This document shows positions 34,979 to 43,893 of a stretch of DNA of 64,000 nt, one piece after another. Numbering within the stretch: the first letter of the stretch is position 1; each line of letters opens with the position of its first letter. A program made the translations under genes and the position numbers. Source of the DNA: Halovivax ruber XH-70. GTDB lineage: Archaea; Halobacteriota; Halobacteria; Halobacteriales; Natrialbaceae. Below the pieces are notes generated by a model that had not been told where the DNA came from, searched no databases, and saw only the letters and a list, made by a program, of their open reading frames with translations. The DNA lies in the NCBI RefSeq assembly GCF_000328525.1, contig NC_019964.1, positions 3,038,001 to 3,102,000 of the forward strand, given 5' to 3'.

Positions 34979-36589
34979 TCACGTACTGGCCAGCCGTATC
35001 TCGATCAGCGAGAGGGCGTCCGAAGGCACCGCCGCCGCGAACGCCGATTCGACATCGTCCCACGTCCCGGGCCGGTGCGCCTCGATACCGAAGCTCTCCG
35101 CGAAGGTGACGAAGTCGGGGTTCCCCAGGCCCGTTCCGGTGGACTCACCGCGGTGTTCGACCTGCTTTTCGGAGATCAGGCCGTAATCGTCGTCGGTGAA
35201 GACGACGACCGTGAAGCCGCAGTCGAGTCGCGTCGCCGTCTCGAGTTCCGCGGCGTTCATCAGGAAGCCGCCGTCGCCGGTCACGGCGACGACGTTCGAA
35301 TCGAGGGCCTGATCGGCGGCGAGCGCGCCGGGAACGGCGATGCCCATGCTCGCCAGGCCGTTCGAAACGATGCAGGTGTTCGGCTCGTAGGTGGGGAACG
35401 CCTGCGCGATCGCCATCTTGTGACTGCCCACGTCCGAGACGAGCACGTCGTCGTCGGCCATCGCCTCGCGCAGGAGCGGGAGGGCGTTCCGGACGGAGAT
35501 CGGATCGTCTGCGGTGGGCGGCGACGTGGCCTGGGCGAGGATGCGATCGTGACGGTCCGCACACCACAGCGAGTGCGCCTCTGCCGGAATCCGCTCGCCG
35601 ACGGCCTCGAGGGCGGCGCCGACGTCCGCGACGAGTTCGACGTCGGGCGTGTAGTGGCGATACACCTCCGCCGGTTCGTGGTCGACGTGGACGATCGCGG
35701 TGTCGAGGTCCGGATTCCACGCCTGCGGGTCGTGCTCGGCGATGTCGTAGCCCACCGCGATCACGCAATCGGCGCGTTCGATCGCCCGCTCGGCCTCTCC
35801 CTCCGGCCCGGAATCGAGCGTCATCAGCGAAGCCGGGTCGTGATCGGAGATCGCACCCTTTCCCATGTACGTCGCGACGACGGGGATCTCGAGGCGGTCG
35901 ACGAAGTCGCGGAGGTGGTCCGCCGCCCGGGTCCTGACGGCACCGTTGCCCGCGAGGACGATCGGCCGATCGGCGGCGTCGATCACCGACGCGGCCCGCT
36001 CGACGGACGCGTCGTCGGGATCCGGCCGGCGAACCTGTTCCGATTCGAAGATCGGTGTCGCGTCGACCGACGCCGTCTCGACGGGTGCAGCGGCGACGTC
36101 CTCCGGCAGTTCGAGGTGCGTCGCACCCGGCTTCTCGTACTCGGCGAGTTTGAACGCCTTGCGGACGGACTCGGGGACGGTTTCCGGCGCCGCGATCTGG
36201 GCGTTCCAGGTGACGACGGGTTCGAAGACGTCGACCACGTCCAGCGCTTGGTGGCTCTCCTTGTGCAGGCGTTCGCGCCCGCCCTGGCCGGTGATCGCCA
36301 CGAGCGGGCTCTTGTCGAGTTCCGCGTCGGCGACGCCCGTGATGAGGTTGGTCGCACCGGGACCGAGCGTCGCGAGACAGACGCCGGCCTCGCCGGTCAC
36401 CCGGCCGTGGACGTCGGCCATGAACGCGGCCCCCTGCTCGTGTCTGGTGGGGACGAACTCGATCGACGACGCCCGGAGGGAAAACAGCAGGTCCTCCACC
36501 TCCTCGCCGGGGACGCCGTAGACCGTCTCGACACCTTCGGCTTCGAGACAAGCAACGAGGAGATCCGACGCGGCGGTCACACTCGCCAC
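34979..36589 (-). CDS. Thiamine-diphosphate enzyme, acetolactate synthase-like
   Basis: A 536-aa three-domain TPP enzyme: VYGVPGEEVEDLLFSLRASS and the cofactor-activating Glu in ARHEQGAAFMAD-like TRHEQGAAFMADVHGRVTG at the N-terminus. The central Rossmann-like domain contains RPIVLAGNGAVRT, and the C-terminal TPP/Mg motif is GDGGFLMNAAELETATRLD ... FTDDDYG. It looks like an acetolactate synthase large subunit, but no small regulatory subunit gene lies next to it, and sequence alone does not exclude a sulfopyruvate or other 2-oxoacid decarboxylase or a sulfoacetaldehyde-type enzyme. It converges on comA with 51 bp between stops. The start is a GTG at 36589. Confidence 0.75.
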   Translation of the reverse strand: MASVTAASDLLVACLEAEGVETVYGVPGEEVEDLLFSLRASSIEFVPTRHEQGAAFMADVHGRVTGEAGVCLATLGPGATNLITGVADAELDKSPLVAITGQGGRERLHKESHQALDVVDVFEPVVTWNAQIAAPETVPESVRKAFKLAEYEKPGATHLELPEDVAAAPVETASVDATPIFESEQVRRPDPDDASVERAASVIDAADRPIVLAGNGAVRTRAADHLRDFVDRLEIPVVATYMGKGAISDHDPASLMTLDSGPEGEAERAIERADCVIAVGYDIAEHDPQAWNPDLDTAIVHVDHEPAEVYRHYTPDVELVADVGAALEAVGERIPAEAHSLWCADRHDRILAQATSPPTADDPISVRNALPLLREAMADDDVLVSDVGSHKMAIAQAFPTYEPNTCIVSNGLASMGIAVPGALAADQALDSNVVAVTGDGGFLMNAAELETATRLDCGFTVVVFTDDDYGLISEKQVEHRGESTGTGLGNPDFVTFAESFGIEAHRPGTWDDVESAFAAAVPSDALSLIEIRLAST

Positions 36590-37316
36590 CCCCGATTTCG
36601 GCCCGGTTCGGCGCGTCTCCCCTGCCGGTCAGGACACGTTCGGAAGCCCCTCACTCGCGATGGCACAGAGCCGTCGATCGCCGATTTGCTGAGCGCCATG
36701 GTTGGGTGTCGACGAGCGCACGCAGAGCGGGACGTCGACGGCCCCACGTACGGCCGGTGAGGCCAAAAGTGTCGGGCAGCATTCGTTGGGTAGCGAGAGA
36801 ATTGTCGACGACGAAAACGGCGCCGGTCCGCGAGAACTACCTCAACAGATTCAGTCCTCGATGGCTTCCAGCCCGCCCACAGAATCCACAGTACCCGTAG
36901 GAGAGGCGCTTCCGGGCGACAAAACCCGACGCGTTTTTCGAAGCCCATCACGCGGGAAGCCGGTTCTCTCGGTGCGGACAGCGGCCCCTCGTTGATCGTG
37001 GAACGACCCCAGCCGAACCCGGGCAATGGCTACGGCTGACACCCCCAACGGACCCTTAGACAGTTCCGGTCCGACCAAAATTACGAACGGCGTTCCAACG
37101 GCTGAATCGAGTGAAGTTCACAAGGAGCTGGGGGCGCAATACGAGACTCGCTGTAGAATGTCATAGATCAAGAGCGGATGGTCGATGTCTTACTGCAAAG
37201 ACACCAAAAAAATTATAGCAACAGAACGCCCGAATTCGGACGTAATCGAAGCGGGCCAGCAAACCATCCCACGTCATCGATCAGACGTGATAGATGACGT
37301 TCGGTCGCAATATCCA
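36590..37316. other. Intergenic region upstream of the TOMM cluster
   Basis: About 727 bp without a convincing gene. Short frames occur on both strands but lack codon structure or a Cys-rich core. An AT-rich element (AAAAAAATTATAG) at 37204-37218 is a good TATA candidate for the ABC operon, implying a leader of roughly 75 nt before the ATG at 37317. A small palindrome GTGAAGTTCAC lies near 37111. Confidence 0.4.
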
Positions 37317-38366
37317 ATGAACGAAATCGAATCAGCCACGGACGACGAACACGAATCGGCTCCGTCCGTAGCGGCCGACGTGGCGACGAACCCCCCGATT
37401 TCCGACGATCCTGCGCTCACCGTTCGCAACCTCGAGAAATCGTACGGTTCGGGTGAGAACGCCGTCCACGCGGTCGACGACGTTTCCTTCTCGGTCGAAC
37501 ACGGGTCGGTCGTCGGGTTGCTCGGGCCGAACGGTGCGGGCAAAACGACGATCATCAAGTCCGTTCTCGGCCTCGTGACCCCGGACACTGGTGACATCCT
37601 CGTCGATGGAATCGGTATCGACGAACGGCGGAGCGCACGGTACGATCGCGTCGGCGCGACGCTCGAAGGCGCCCGGAACATCTACTGGAAACTCTCGGTG
37701 CGCGAGAACATGGAGTTTTTCGCGAGCCTTCAGGGAATTCATCCGAAAACGGCCCGTGACCGACACGACGCGTACCTGGACCTGCTCGATCTTGCGGATC
37801 GAGCTGGGACGCCCGTCAACGAACTTTCGCGTGGCATGAAACAGAAGGCGTCTATCGCGTGCGTACTAGCGCGCGAGCCGTCGATCCTGTTTCTCGACGA
37901 GCCGACGCTCGGACTCGACGTGCGTGCATCCGAAATCCTCAGCGCCGAACTCCTGCGACTCTCGGGCGACGAAGGGAAGACCGTCGTTATCAGCAGCCAC
38001 GATATGGACGTCATCCAGGAGGTCTGCGATCGCGTCATCATCCTCCACGACGGACGCGTCATCTCCGACAGCGCCGTCGATGAGTTGATCGACCTGTTCC
38101 AGACGAAGGCCTACCAGGTGGCGGTGACGATCGACGACCCCGACGAGCTCCACGAGCATCTCGCACCGAGATACGACGTTAGCGACTGGACGGTCACCGA
38201 TCGAACGGTTTCGTTCGAAGTCACCGTCCCGGACGGAGAACGCCTCTACGATCTGATTGGAGACCTGCAAACGACCGGGGCCGTTCCGGTCTCGATCGAG
38301 GACGTTGAACCGGACATGAAAGACGCGTATCTCCACCTCACCGAAACGACGGAGGAACGACCGTGA
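37317..38366 (+). CDS. ABC transporter ATP-binding protein (first pair)
   Basis: A 349-aa ATPase: Walker A LLGPNGAGKTTIIKS, Q-loop replaced by the VGATLEGARNIYWKLS region, signature LSRGMKQKASIACVLA, Walker B ILFLDEPTLGLD, and the switch SSHDMD. A C-terminal extension of about 100 residues (TKAYQVAVTIDDPDELHEHL) is typical of ABC-2-type exporters of antibiotics, Na+ or lantibiotics. Its stop overlaps the GTG of the permease (GTGA). The frame is open to 37185, but the ATG at 37317 lies behind the likely promoter. In the TOMM context it probably energises export of the modified peptide or self-protection. Confidence 0.85.
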   Translation: MNEIESATDDEHESAPSVAADVATNPPISDDPALTVRNLEKSYGSGENAVHAVDDVSFSVEHGSVVGLLGPNGAGKTTIIKSVLGLVTPDTGDILVDGIGIDERRSARYDRVGATLEGARNIYWKLSVRENMEFFASLQGIHPKTARDRHDAYLDLLDLADRAGTPVNELSRGMKQKASIACVLAREPSILFLDEPTLGLDVRASEILSAELLRLSGDEGKTVVISSHDMDVIQEVCDRVIILHDGRVISDSAVDELIDLFQTKAYQVAVTIDDPDELHEHLAPRYDVSDWTVTDRTVSFEVTVPDGERLYDLIGDLQTTGAVPVSIEDVEPDMKDAYLHLTETTEERP

Positions 38367-39142
38367 ATCCGAACGCCAGCTACGTCCTCTTGCGCGCCCA
38401 GATACGGAAACGGATCGCACTGTTGAAGAGATATCCGTTCAACACCGTCTCTCAGATCGCGACTATCTACGTGTTCTTTCTCATCATCTTCTTTGCCGGG
38501 AACGCGTTCAGCCAGTTTGCCATCACCGACCATCTCGAGGGGATCATCGTGGGCTACTTTTACTGGACGATGGCAGTCGGAGCCTATCAGTCCTACACCG
38601 GGAGCCTCATCGACGAGGCCCAGTGGGGAACGCTCGAGCAGTTGTTCATGTCCCGCTACAGTTTCGGGGCGATCAACGCCACCATTATCGTCGTGTTCAT
38701 CCTGGAGACGTTCGTCTGGGGCGGGATAATACTGGTACTGATGGTCCTGACCACGGGTGTAACCCTTCACATCGATCTGCTGACAATCGTGCCGATTCTG
38801 GTGCTTTCGCTGTCCGGTCCGATCGCCATCAGCCTGATACTCGGCGGGCTCGCGTTACTGTTCAAACGCGTCGAGAACATCTTCACGATCGTTCAGTTCC
38901 TCTTCGTCGGTCTCGTCGCGGCACCCGTCGACTCGTTCCCGTGGCTCAAGTGGCTCCCGATCTCCCTCGGGAGCGCGCTCCTCCAACGATCGATGGAGGG
39001 CGGCTATCGACTCTACGAGCTTCCCGCCGCCGACCTCGCACTGCTGGTCGGCCAGTCCATCGCGTTTCTCGCCATCGGGTACGCGATCTTCATCGCACTC
39101 CTCAACCGTGCCCGCAAGAAAGGCGTCATGGGCCACTACTGA
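38363..39142 (+). CDS. ABC-2 type permease (first pair)
   Basis: A 259-aa membrane protein starting at a GTG that overlaps the ATPase stop. Six hydrophobic segments are visible, including IATIYVFFLIIFFAGNAF, INATIIVVFILETFVWGGIIL and LVGQSIAFLAIGYAIFIALL; an EAQWGTLEQLFMSRYS loop is the usual coupling-helix region of ABC-2 permeases. It forms the membrane half of the transporter with 37317-38366. Confidence 0.8.
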   Translation: MNPNASYVLLRAQIRKRIALLKRYPFNTVSQIATIYVFFLIIFFAGNAFSQFAITDHLEGIIVGYFYWTMAVGAYQSYTGSLIDEAQWGTLEQLFMSRYSFGAINATIIVVFILETFVWGGIILVLMVLTTGVTLHIDLLTIVPILVLSLSGPIAISLILGGLALLFKRVENIFTIVQFLFVGLVAAPVDSFPWLKWLPISLGSALLQRSMEGGYRLYELPAADLALLVGQSIAFLAIGYAIFIALLNRARKKGVMGHY

Positions 39143-39201
39143 GACTGTCGTCCTGCAATCGTTCCTGTGAGGTGGACAGAGTTGCGAACGCTGCGCGGGC
39201 C

Positions 39202-39399
39202 TCACACCGAGATGTGTCGTTGCAGACGGAGGTAGCCCACGCCGAGAACCGAGAGACAGAGAATAACGACGCCTGCGTCGAACGCGTACTCGACGACCCG
39301 GGACTGGCCGACGAATCGCGTCCAGAGACGGAGTCCCAATAGCCCGATGGCTGCGTAGACGATGATGGCGAACAGCCGGTCGTCGGTGATGGGTGGCAT
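39202..39399 (-). CDS. Small two-helix membrane protein between the ABC pairs
   Basis: A 65-aa protein with two membrane segments (LFAIIVYAAIGLLGLRL and YAFDAGVVILCLSVLGVGYL) separated by TRFVGQSRVVE, and a short basic tail. The minus-strand start at 39399 (MPPITDDRLF) is preferred; in-frame upstream codons would run into the region before the second ABC pair. No family recognised. Located between the two transporter modules of a bacteriocin-type cluster, it is a candidate immunity or accessory protein, by position only. Confidence 0.5.
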   Translation of the reverse strand: MPPITDDRLFAIIVYAAIGLLGLRLWTRFVGQSRVVEYAFDAGVVILCLSVLGVGYLRLQRHISV

Positions 39400-39570
39400 A
39401 CTGGTAATCTTATCCCCGAACACCATTATTTTTGGGTTCTTTCCGAGAAGGTGTATCCGGCCGTGTCCGCGGCCGATAGCTCGCATACAGCACTATCCGG
39501 CCAGATTCGGGGCCACAGCGTCTGACCTGGACCAGGTGGTTGTGGCCCAGTTTCCGTGTCGCCCCCAGAT

Positions 39571-39581
39571 GGATAAATATA
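39571..39581 (+). promoter_or_regulatory. TATA-like element for the second ABC pair
   Basis: The AT-rich run TAAATATATAT is followed 45-50 nt later by a Shine-Dalgarno-like AGGAG at about 39610-39615 and an ATG at 39621. The spacing gives a transcript with a short leader. It argues against the in-frame ATG at 39588, which lies too close to the TATA box. Confidence 0.45.
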
Positions 39582-39620
39582 TATCCGATGGGAAGTACTG
39601 ATAACATTACACAGGAGATA

Positions 39621-40493
39621 ATGTCGGTAAACACAGACACAACCGGCGACCGACGGCGGATTCGACAGGTCCACTCGTTCTTTGCCCGACACCTTCTGGA
39701 GATAACGCGCAACCGCACCGCGCTGTTCTGGTCGTTCGGGTTCCCCACACTCTTCTACCTGATGACGATCACCGTTTTCATCGATCTGGACCAGGTTCCA
39801 TCGGCAGTGGAACCCGCGGTGATGGGGATCGTTGCCATCGGGTACGGGGTTTTCGGCGCCGTCATCGTCTGTCTGAACGCGTTTGGCCAGCAACTCGCCG
39901 ACGACATCGAGCAGCGACGGTATTCGGCGTTTCGAGCGTTGCCACTCAGTCCCTCCGCGGATTTCATCGGTCGATCGTGTGCGAGTATCCTGATGGCTGC
40001 GATCGCATTTTGTTTCGTGTTGGTCGTGAGCGTCCTGACGGGCGCATCCTACAGTCTTTCTTCGCTCTCGGCGCTTCCCATCGTCGTCGGAGCCTTTCTG
40101 CTGAGTAGTCTGATCTGGATCGTCCTCGCGCTGTTTATCGCCGTCATCGCAACGAACGGGCAATACGTCAACATCATCTCGCTGAGTATCGCGCTCATCT
40201 CGTACTTCGGGACGGGATTCAACGGCACGGCGCCGTCGTCGTTCGCCGGCGATCTCTCGCTCCTGAACTACCTGCCGAATTCGCTGGCCACGCGCTTGCT
40301 GTCCTATCACATGGTCGAAATCGATCCCGAGCCTGCCGACGGGACGCCCTGGGAAGCGGCCGGAATGGTGCCACCGGAGATGCCCGTCGGTCCCGATTAC
40401 CTCGGCCTCCTGGTCCTCTACGCGGCTGTCTTCCTGGCGGCGGGGTTGCTCGCGATGCGGTACTCGATGTACAAGCGAGGTGCGTGGGAATGA
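39621..40493 (+). CDS. ABC-2 type permease (second pair)
   Basis: A 290-aa protein with six hydrophobic segments (LFWSFGFPTLFYLMTITVFI, MGIVAIGYGVFGAVIVCL, SILMAAIAFCFVLVVSVL, LSSLIWIVLALFIAVI and others). It contains an EQRRYSAFRALPLSPSADFIGRS loop typical of ABC-2 permeases. The ATPase gene starts at an ATG overlapping its stop (ATGA). Gene order (permease then ATPase) is opposite to that of the first pair. Probably part of peptide export or immunity in the cluster. Confidence 0.8.
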   Translation: MSVNTDTTGDRRRIRQVHSFFARHLLEITRNRTALFWSFGFPTLFYLMTITVFIDLDQVPSAVEPAVMGIVAIGYGVFGAVIVCLNAFGQQLADDIEQRRYSAFRALPLSPSADFIGRSCASILMAAIAFCFVLVVSVLTGASYSLSSLSALPIVVGAFLLSSLIWIVLALFIAVIATNGQYVNIISLSIALISYFGTGFNGTAPSSFAGDLSLLNYLPNSLATRLLSYHMVEIDPEPADGTPWEAAGMVPPEMPVGPDYLGLLVLYAAVFLAAGLLAMRYSMYKRGAWE

Positions 40494-41383
40494 CGGCGTT
40501 GCTCGATGCGACCGGGATCACGAAACGGTTCGACGGTACGGGCGTCGTTCTCGACGACGTCGCTGTCGCCGTCGATGAGGGCGAGATACTGGCGGTTCTC
40601 GGCCCGAACGGCGCAGGAAAGACCATCATGATGTCGATCCTCGCCGGAAGCGAACCGCCCAGCGATGGCGCGGTTTCCCTCGACGGCAGACCGATCCAGT
40701 CCAGTTCGATCGACGTAAGTTTCCTGCTTCAGAACACGATGGCTATCGACACGCTCACGGGCCGAGAGAACATCACGTTCTACTCGAGGCTGCATCCGCG
40801 ATTCACGGCTCGGTGGGAGGAGTACGCCGAGGCGTTCGAGATCGTCGACGATCTCGACACACCCGTCGGCGAATATTCGGGCGGAATGCGTCGAAAACTC
40901 GAACTCGTGATAGCGCTCAGCATCGACGCCACCATCTACTTCCTCGACGAACCGACCGCCGCACTCGACATGGGCATGGTGCAGAAGTTGCACAGTATTA
41001 TTCGTTCGCTTCGGTCGGATGGAGCCACGTTCGTCGTTTCGAGCCACCTGCCGTCCGACATCGAAGTCGCGGACCGACTACTGTTCCTGCGCGATGGGCA
41101 AGTTACCTCGACCGGCGACGCCGAGACGCTGCTCGCGGAGCTGCCATCGGTGGTCCGAATTCCCGAGGTCGCACTCTCGGAAACGCTTCGATCGAACCTC
41201 GTCGATGGACGAACGTTCGATGATGGGGAAGAGGTTCGAGGGTTCGTGTCTCCCGATTCGACCGTCGAAGCGATCACCGAGACCAGTTGCGACGGTGGCT
41301 CTGCCGCCGTGAGTTCGATCGAAACCGTCGAGCCGACGTTCACCGATCTCTTTAACTATTACTCGCGGAGCCGCCGCCCGTAA
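40490..41383 (+). CDS. ABC transporter ATP-binding protein (second pair)
   Basis: A 297-aa ATPase with Walker A VLGPNGAGKTIMMSIL, signature EYSGGMRRKLELVIAL, Walker B IYFLDEPTAALD and switch SSHLPSD. The Walker A Thr is followed by Ile rather than Thr/Ser-Thr, within the normal range. An 80-residue acidic C-terminus follows. ATG overlaps the permease stop. Like the first pair, it fits bacteriocin-export or self-protection ATPases such as SagG of the streptolysin S cluster. Confidence 0.85.
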   Translation: MTALLDATGITKRFDGTGVVLDDVAVAVDEGEILAVLGPNGAGKTIMMSILAGSEPPSDGAVSLDGRPIQSSSIDVSFLLQNTMAIDTLTGRENITFYSRLHPRFTARWEEYAEAFEIVDDLDTPVGEYSGGMRRKLELVIALSIDATIYFLDEPTAALDMGMVQKLHSIIRSLRSDGATFVVSSHLPSDIEVADRLLFLRDGQVTSTGDAETLLAELPSVVRIPEVALSETLRSNLVDGRTFDDGEEVRGFVSPDSTVEAITETSCDGGSAAVSSIETVEPTFTDLFNYYSRSRRP

Positions 41384-41794
41384 CCACCGTGCGGCGGATC
41401 CTTCGATCGCCGACTGCGCCGTCTTTCGGCGGGCCGGTCTTGGAGTGCAATCGACGGGTGAGACACCCACACGGTAACCGCCCTCAGCGGTTCCGAGAGG
41501 GAGCCGGCGTCTCGACCTGATCAGGAAGGGTGGAGAAAGTGCGTACGGAATTCGAACGGTACGTGGTCAGATCGGTTGTTGGGTGCAGCGAGCCATCGTC
41601 CCATCAGTTCTACCACAGTATTGTGTTCATCCCAAGCCGCCGCGTTGGCTCGTGTCTCGTCTCATCCGTCAGGCTGTACGGTTCCAGCAGTCACGTTGTG
41701 GATCCCGGTCAGACTGAACCGAGCAGTTTCTTCGGATAATATTTACTGAAAGCCACCACAAATTACTTATATCTGAATTTATACTGTTACGACG
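41384..41794 (+). promoter_or_regulatory. Intergenic region with promoter of the sagB-E1-YcaO operon
   Basis: No gene with convincing codon use is seen in 41384-41794. At the right end two TATA-like boxes stand in a very AT-rich patch: TTACTTATATCT at 41763-41774 and ATTTATACT at 41777-41785. From these, transcription would start near 41795-41806, some 60-70 nt before the dehydrogenase ATG. Confidence 0.45.
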
Positions 41795-41863
41795 ATGATT
41801 GGAAGACAAGTAGTATCAATTCCCAGTGGAAGAAGGGGGATCCTTTCTAGGAGTTGGGAGTGA
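41795..41863 (+). CDS. Possible 22-codon upstream ORF coupled to the dehydrogenase gene
   Basis: ATG at 41795 opens a 22-codon frame (MIGRQVVSIP at the start, SRSWE at the end) whose TGA overlaps the ATG of the next gene (TGATG, 41861-41865). A Shine-Dalgarno-like GGAG sits at 41850-41853 inside it. The first TATA-like box would place a leaderless start at its ATG. No Cys, and Ser only scattered, so it does not look like a TOMM substrate; a translational-coupling leader is more plausible. It could equally be chance. Confidence 0.25.
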   Translation: MIGRQVVSIPSGRRGILSRSWE

Positions 41864-42777
41864 TGGAAATTGACGTAAATTCCCTACGGAAACTCCGTAG
41901 CCAGGGATACGAACCGTCGCAACTCCGGATGGACGAATCGTATCTCGACGAGTTCGTCGCGAAGGAGTTCCGGGGTGAGCACCTCGCCGAACTGTTTCAC
42001 GAGAACACGAAGTACAGCGACAAAACGAACCTCAAACTGGGCCCGTCCGCCGCAGCATTCACGAAGAATCCGAGCTATGCGTACATGCAAGCACAGCTGT
42101 CGCCGGACTACGACGGGTACGAAACGATCGACCTGCCGGAGCCCGACTCGCTCGGGGAGTCGTTCACCGACGCCATCGAACGACGTCGAAGCGTCCGAGA
42201 ACAGGCGGGCGAATCGCTCTCACTGTCGCAACTCTCGACGCTGCTCAAGCATAGCTGCGGCGTCAGTGCCGAGCGACCCATCGGCGAGGAGGGAACGGTA
42301 CTGCAGGAGTTCCGGTCGTACGCCTCGGGCGGAGCACTCTACCCGGTCGAGATCTACCTCGCCGTCGTACACGGTGACGACGACCTCGATCGCGGCCTCT
42401 ACTATTACGTCCCGGACGACCACGAGCTGCGCGTGCTCCGTCGTGACGACGAGCTACCGGACCGAATGGACGACCTGTTCGCGCTGTCCGAGGACGTCTT
42501 CGATCCCGCCACGTCGTCCGTTGTCTTCATGCTCACCGGGGCGTTCTGGCGGTCGATGGCGAAGTACGGCCCGCGCGGCTATCGATACATTCTCCAGGAG
42601 TCCGGACATCTCGGACAGAACATCCTGCTTTCCGCTGCAGCGATGGAGCTGGTTTCCCTTCCGGTGGCCGCATTCAAGGACGACTCGGTAAACGAGTATC
42701 TCGACGTAGACGGCGTCAACGAAGCGGTCGTTTACACGCTCTGTGTCGGTCACAGGGCCGACAGTGAGAACCAATGA
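41863..42777 (+). CDS. SagB-type FMN-dependent azoline dehydrogenase
   Basis: A 304-aa nitroreductase-fold protein of the SagB/ThcOx type. Family features are the FMN-binding RRRSVRE (RRRS at about 107-110), LLKHSCGVS, YASGGALYPVEIYLAV, FWRSMAKYGPRGYRYILQESGHLGQN and VNEAVVYTLCVGH. SagB oxidises azolines made by the YcaO cyclodehydratase to thiazoles and (methyl)oxazoles. The stop overlaps the next ATG (ATGA). The ATG at 41863 is preferred over a TTG three codons earlier because of the TGATG overlap with a short upstream frame. First gene of the biosynthetic operon. Confidence 0.85.
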   Translation: MEIDVNSLRKLRSQGYEPSQLRMDESYLDEFVAKEFRGEHLAELFHENTKYSDKTNLKLGPSAAAFTKNPSYAYMQAQLSPDYDGYETIDLPEPDSLGESFTDAIERRRSVREQAGESLSLSQLSTLLKHSCGVSAERPIGEEGTVLQEFRSYASGGALYPVEIYLAVVHGDDDLDRGLYYYVPDDHELRVLRRDDELPDRMDDLFALSEDVFDPATSSVVFMLTGAFWRSMAKYGPRGYRYILQESGHLGQNILLSAAAMELVSLPVAAFKDDSVNEYLDVDGVNEAVVYTLCVGHRADSENQ

Positions 42778-43859
42778 CAGACGATAGCAACGACACCGAG
42801 ACGATCGAACAGGTGCGCGAGGAACTCGAACGGCCAGTCTTCAACCCGCAACTCGTCCCGATCCTGCTGGACGACAACACCATTCACGTTCGAGCGGGAC
42901 CGTGGTCCGGGCCGATCTACACGATCTCGGACATCGACGAGGACGACGACATCGGCGCCCTCTTCGACCTCATTGACGGGGAGACGCACGTCGACGAGAT
43001 ATTTGCGGCGTTCGAAGCCGATCAACGACCGGAGGTCGCCGACGTACTCTACGCGCTGGCGGATAGCAACGCTATCTACGACGCCGACGCGGTGGACGGA
43101 CCGATGTACTCACATCTGGTACTGAAATCTCGGTTCAGAGAGCGAGAGCGACGACGACTCGAGGAACAGTCCGTCCTCGTCGTCGACGATAGTCGAATGG
43201 GCGAACACGTCGCAGAAGACGTGCTCGCGATGGGAGTGGCGGCGGTCGGGTACGTGGGGCTCGATAGCCAGCGGCTCCCGGCAGCGGGTAGTGACGACGA
43301 TCGCCTCACCGCCGTCACCGAAGACGAACTGCCCGGCGCGGTCGACGACGCGGATTTCGTCGCGTACCTGGCCGACGGGCCGTCGAAGACGATCCGGGAC
43401 GTCAACGAGTACGCGATCGAGACGGGAACGCCGTGGATTGTCGGGCAGATTCGTGGGTTCGACGGAATCGTCGGACCGGCGATGTTCCCGGGTGAAACAG
43501 CCTGTTACGAGTGTTTTCATCGACGGATGCTCTCGAACGTTTCGAACATCGGCGGCTACGAAACCTTCGAGACGGAACGGGAGGATTCGAGCGTGGCAAC
43601 GGCCAGTCTGCCGATGTTTTCTCGCACGGTAGCCGGGCACCTGTCGCTCGACCTGTTGCATCTGCTGGCGTTCGGCGTCGGATACACGGCCGGGCGGGTC
43701 CTCACGATCAATTCCCTCAACCTGGCGATGGAGGTCAACGAGGTGCTGAAACTCCCGCGATGTGGGGCCTGCGGTCGCGATCCATCACCCGACGTCTCCC
43801 GGTTCATTACGCTCGACGACATGGTACTCGGGAGTCGACAGTCGGCGGAGGACGATTGA
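42774..43859 (+). CDS. E1-like TOMM leader-binding protein (SagC / ocin-ThiF-like)
   Basis: A 361-aa protein. Residues 1-110 form a RiPP-recognition-type winged-helix region (FNPQLVPILLDDNTIHVRAGPW, GALFDLIDGETHVDEIF). A ThiF/E1-like domain follows (QSVLVVDDSRMGEHVAEDVLAMGV), with Zn-binding cysteine pairs in CYECFHRR and CGACGRDP. It presents the precursor leader to the YcaO enzyme during heterocyclisation, as SagC does for SagD. The catalytic Cys and ATP loop of true E1 enzymes are not evident, as usual in this family. It overlaps the dehydrogenase gene by 4 nt. Confidence 0.8.
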   Translation: MTDDSNDTETIEQVREELERPVFNPQLVPILLDDNTIHVRAGPWSGPIYTISDIDEDDDIGALFDLIDGETHVDEIFAAFEADQRPEVADVLYALADSNAIYDADAVDGPMYSHLVLKSRFRERERRRLEEQSVLVVDDSRMGEHVAEDVLAMGVAAVGYVGLDSQRLPAAGSDDDRLTAVTEDELPGAVDDADFVAYLADGPSKTIRDVNEYAIETGTPWIVGQIRGFDGIVGPAMFPGETACYECFHRRMLSNVSNIGGYETFETEREDSSVATASLPMFSRTVAGHLSLDLLHLLAFGVGYTAGRVLTINSLNLAMEVNEVLKLPRCGACGRDPSPDVSRFITLDDMVLGSRQSAEDD

Positions 43860-43893
43860 CGATGCTGGTCGCACCAGGGGAGGTGAGCGATCG

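Noticed and set aside
35075..36760. A long plus-strand frame opposite the TPP enzyme
   Set aside because: Antisense reading of a GC-rich gene; Arg/Asp/Val bias and no motif. The TPP enzyme on the other strand has full catalytic motifs.
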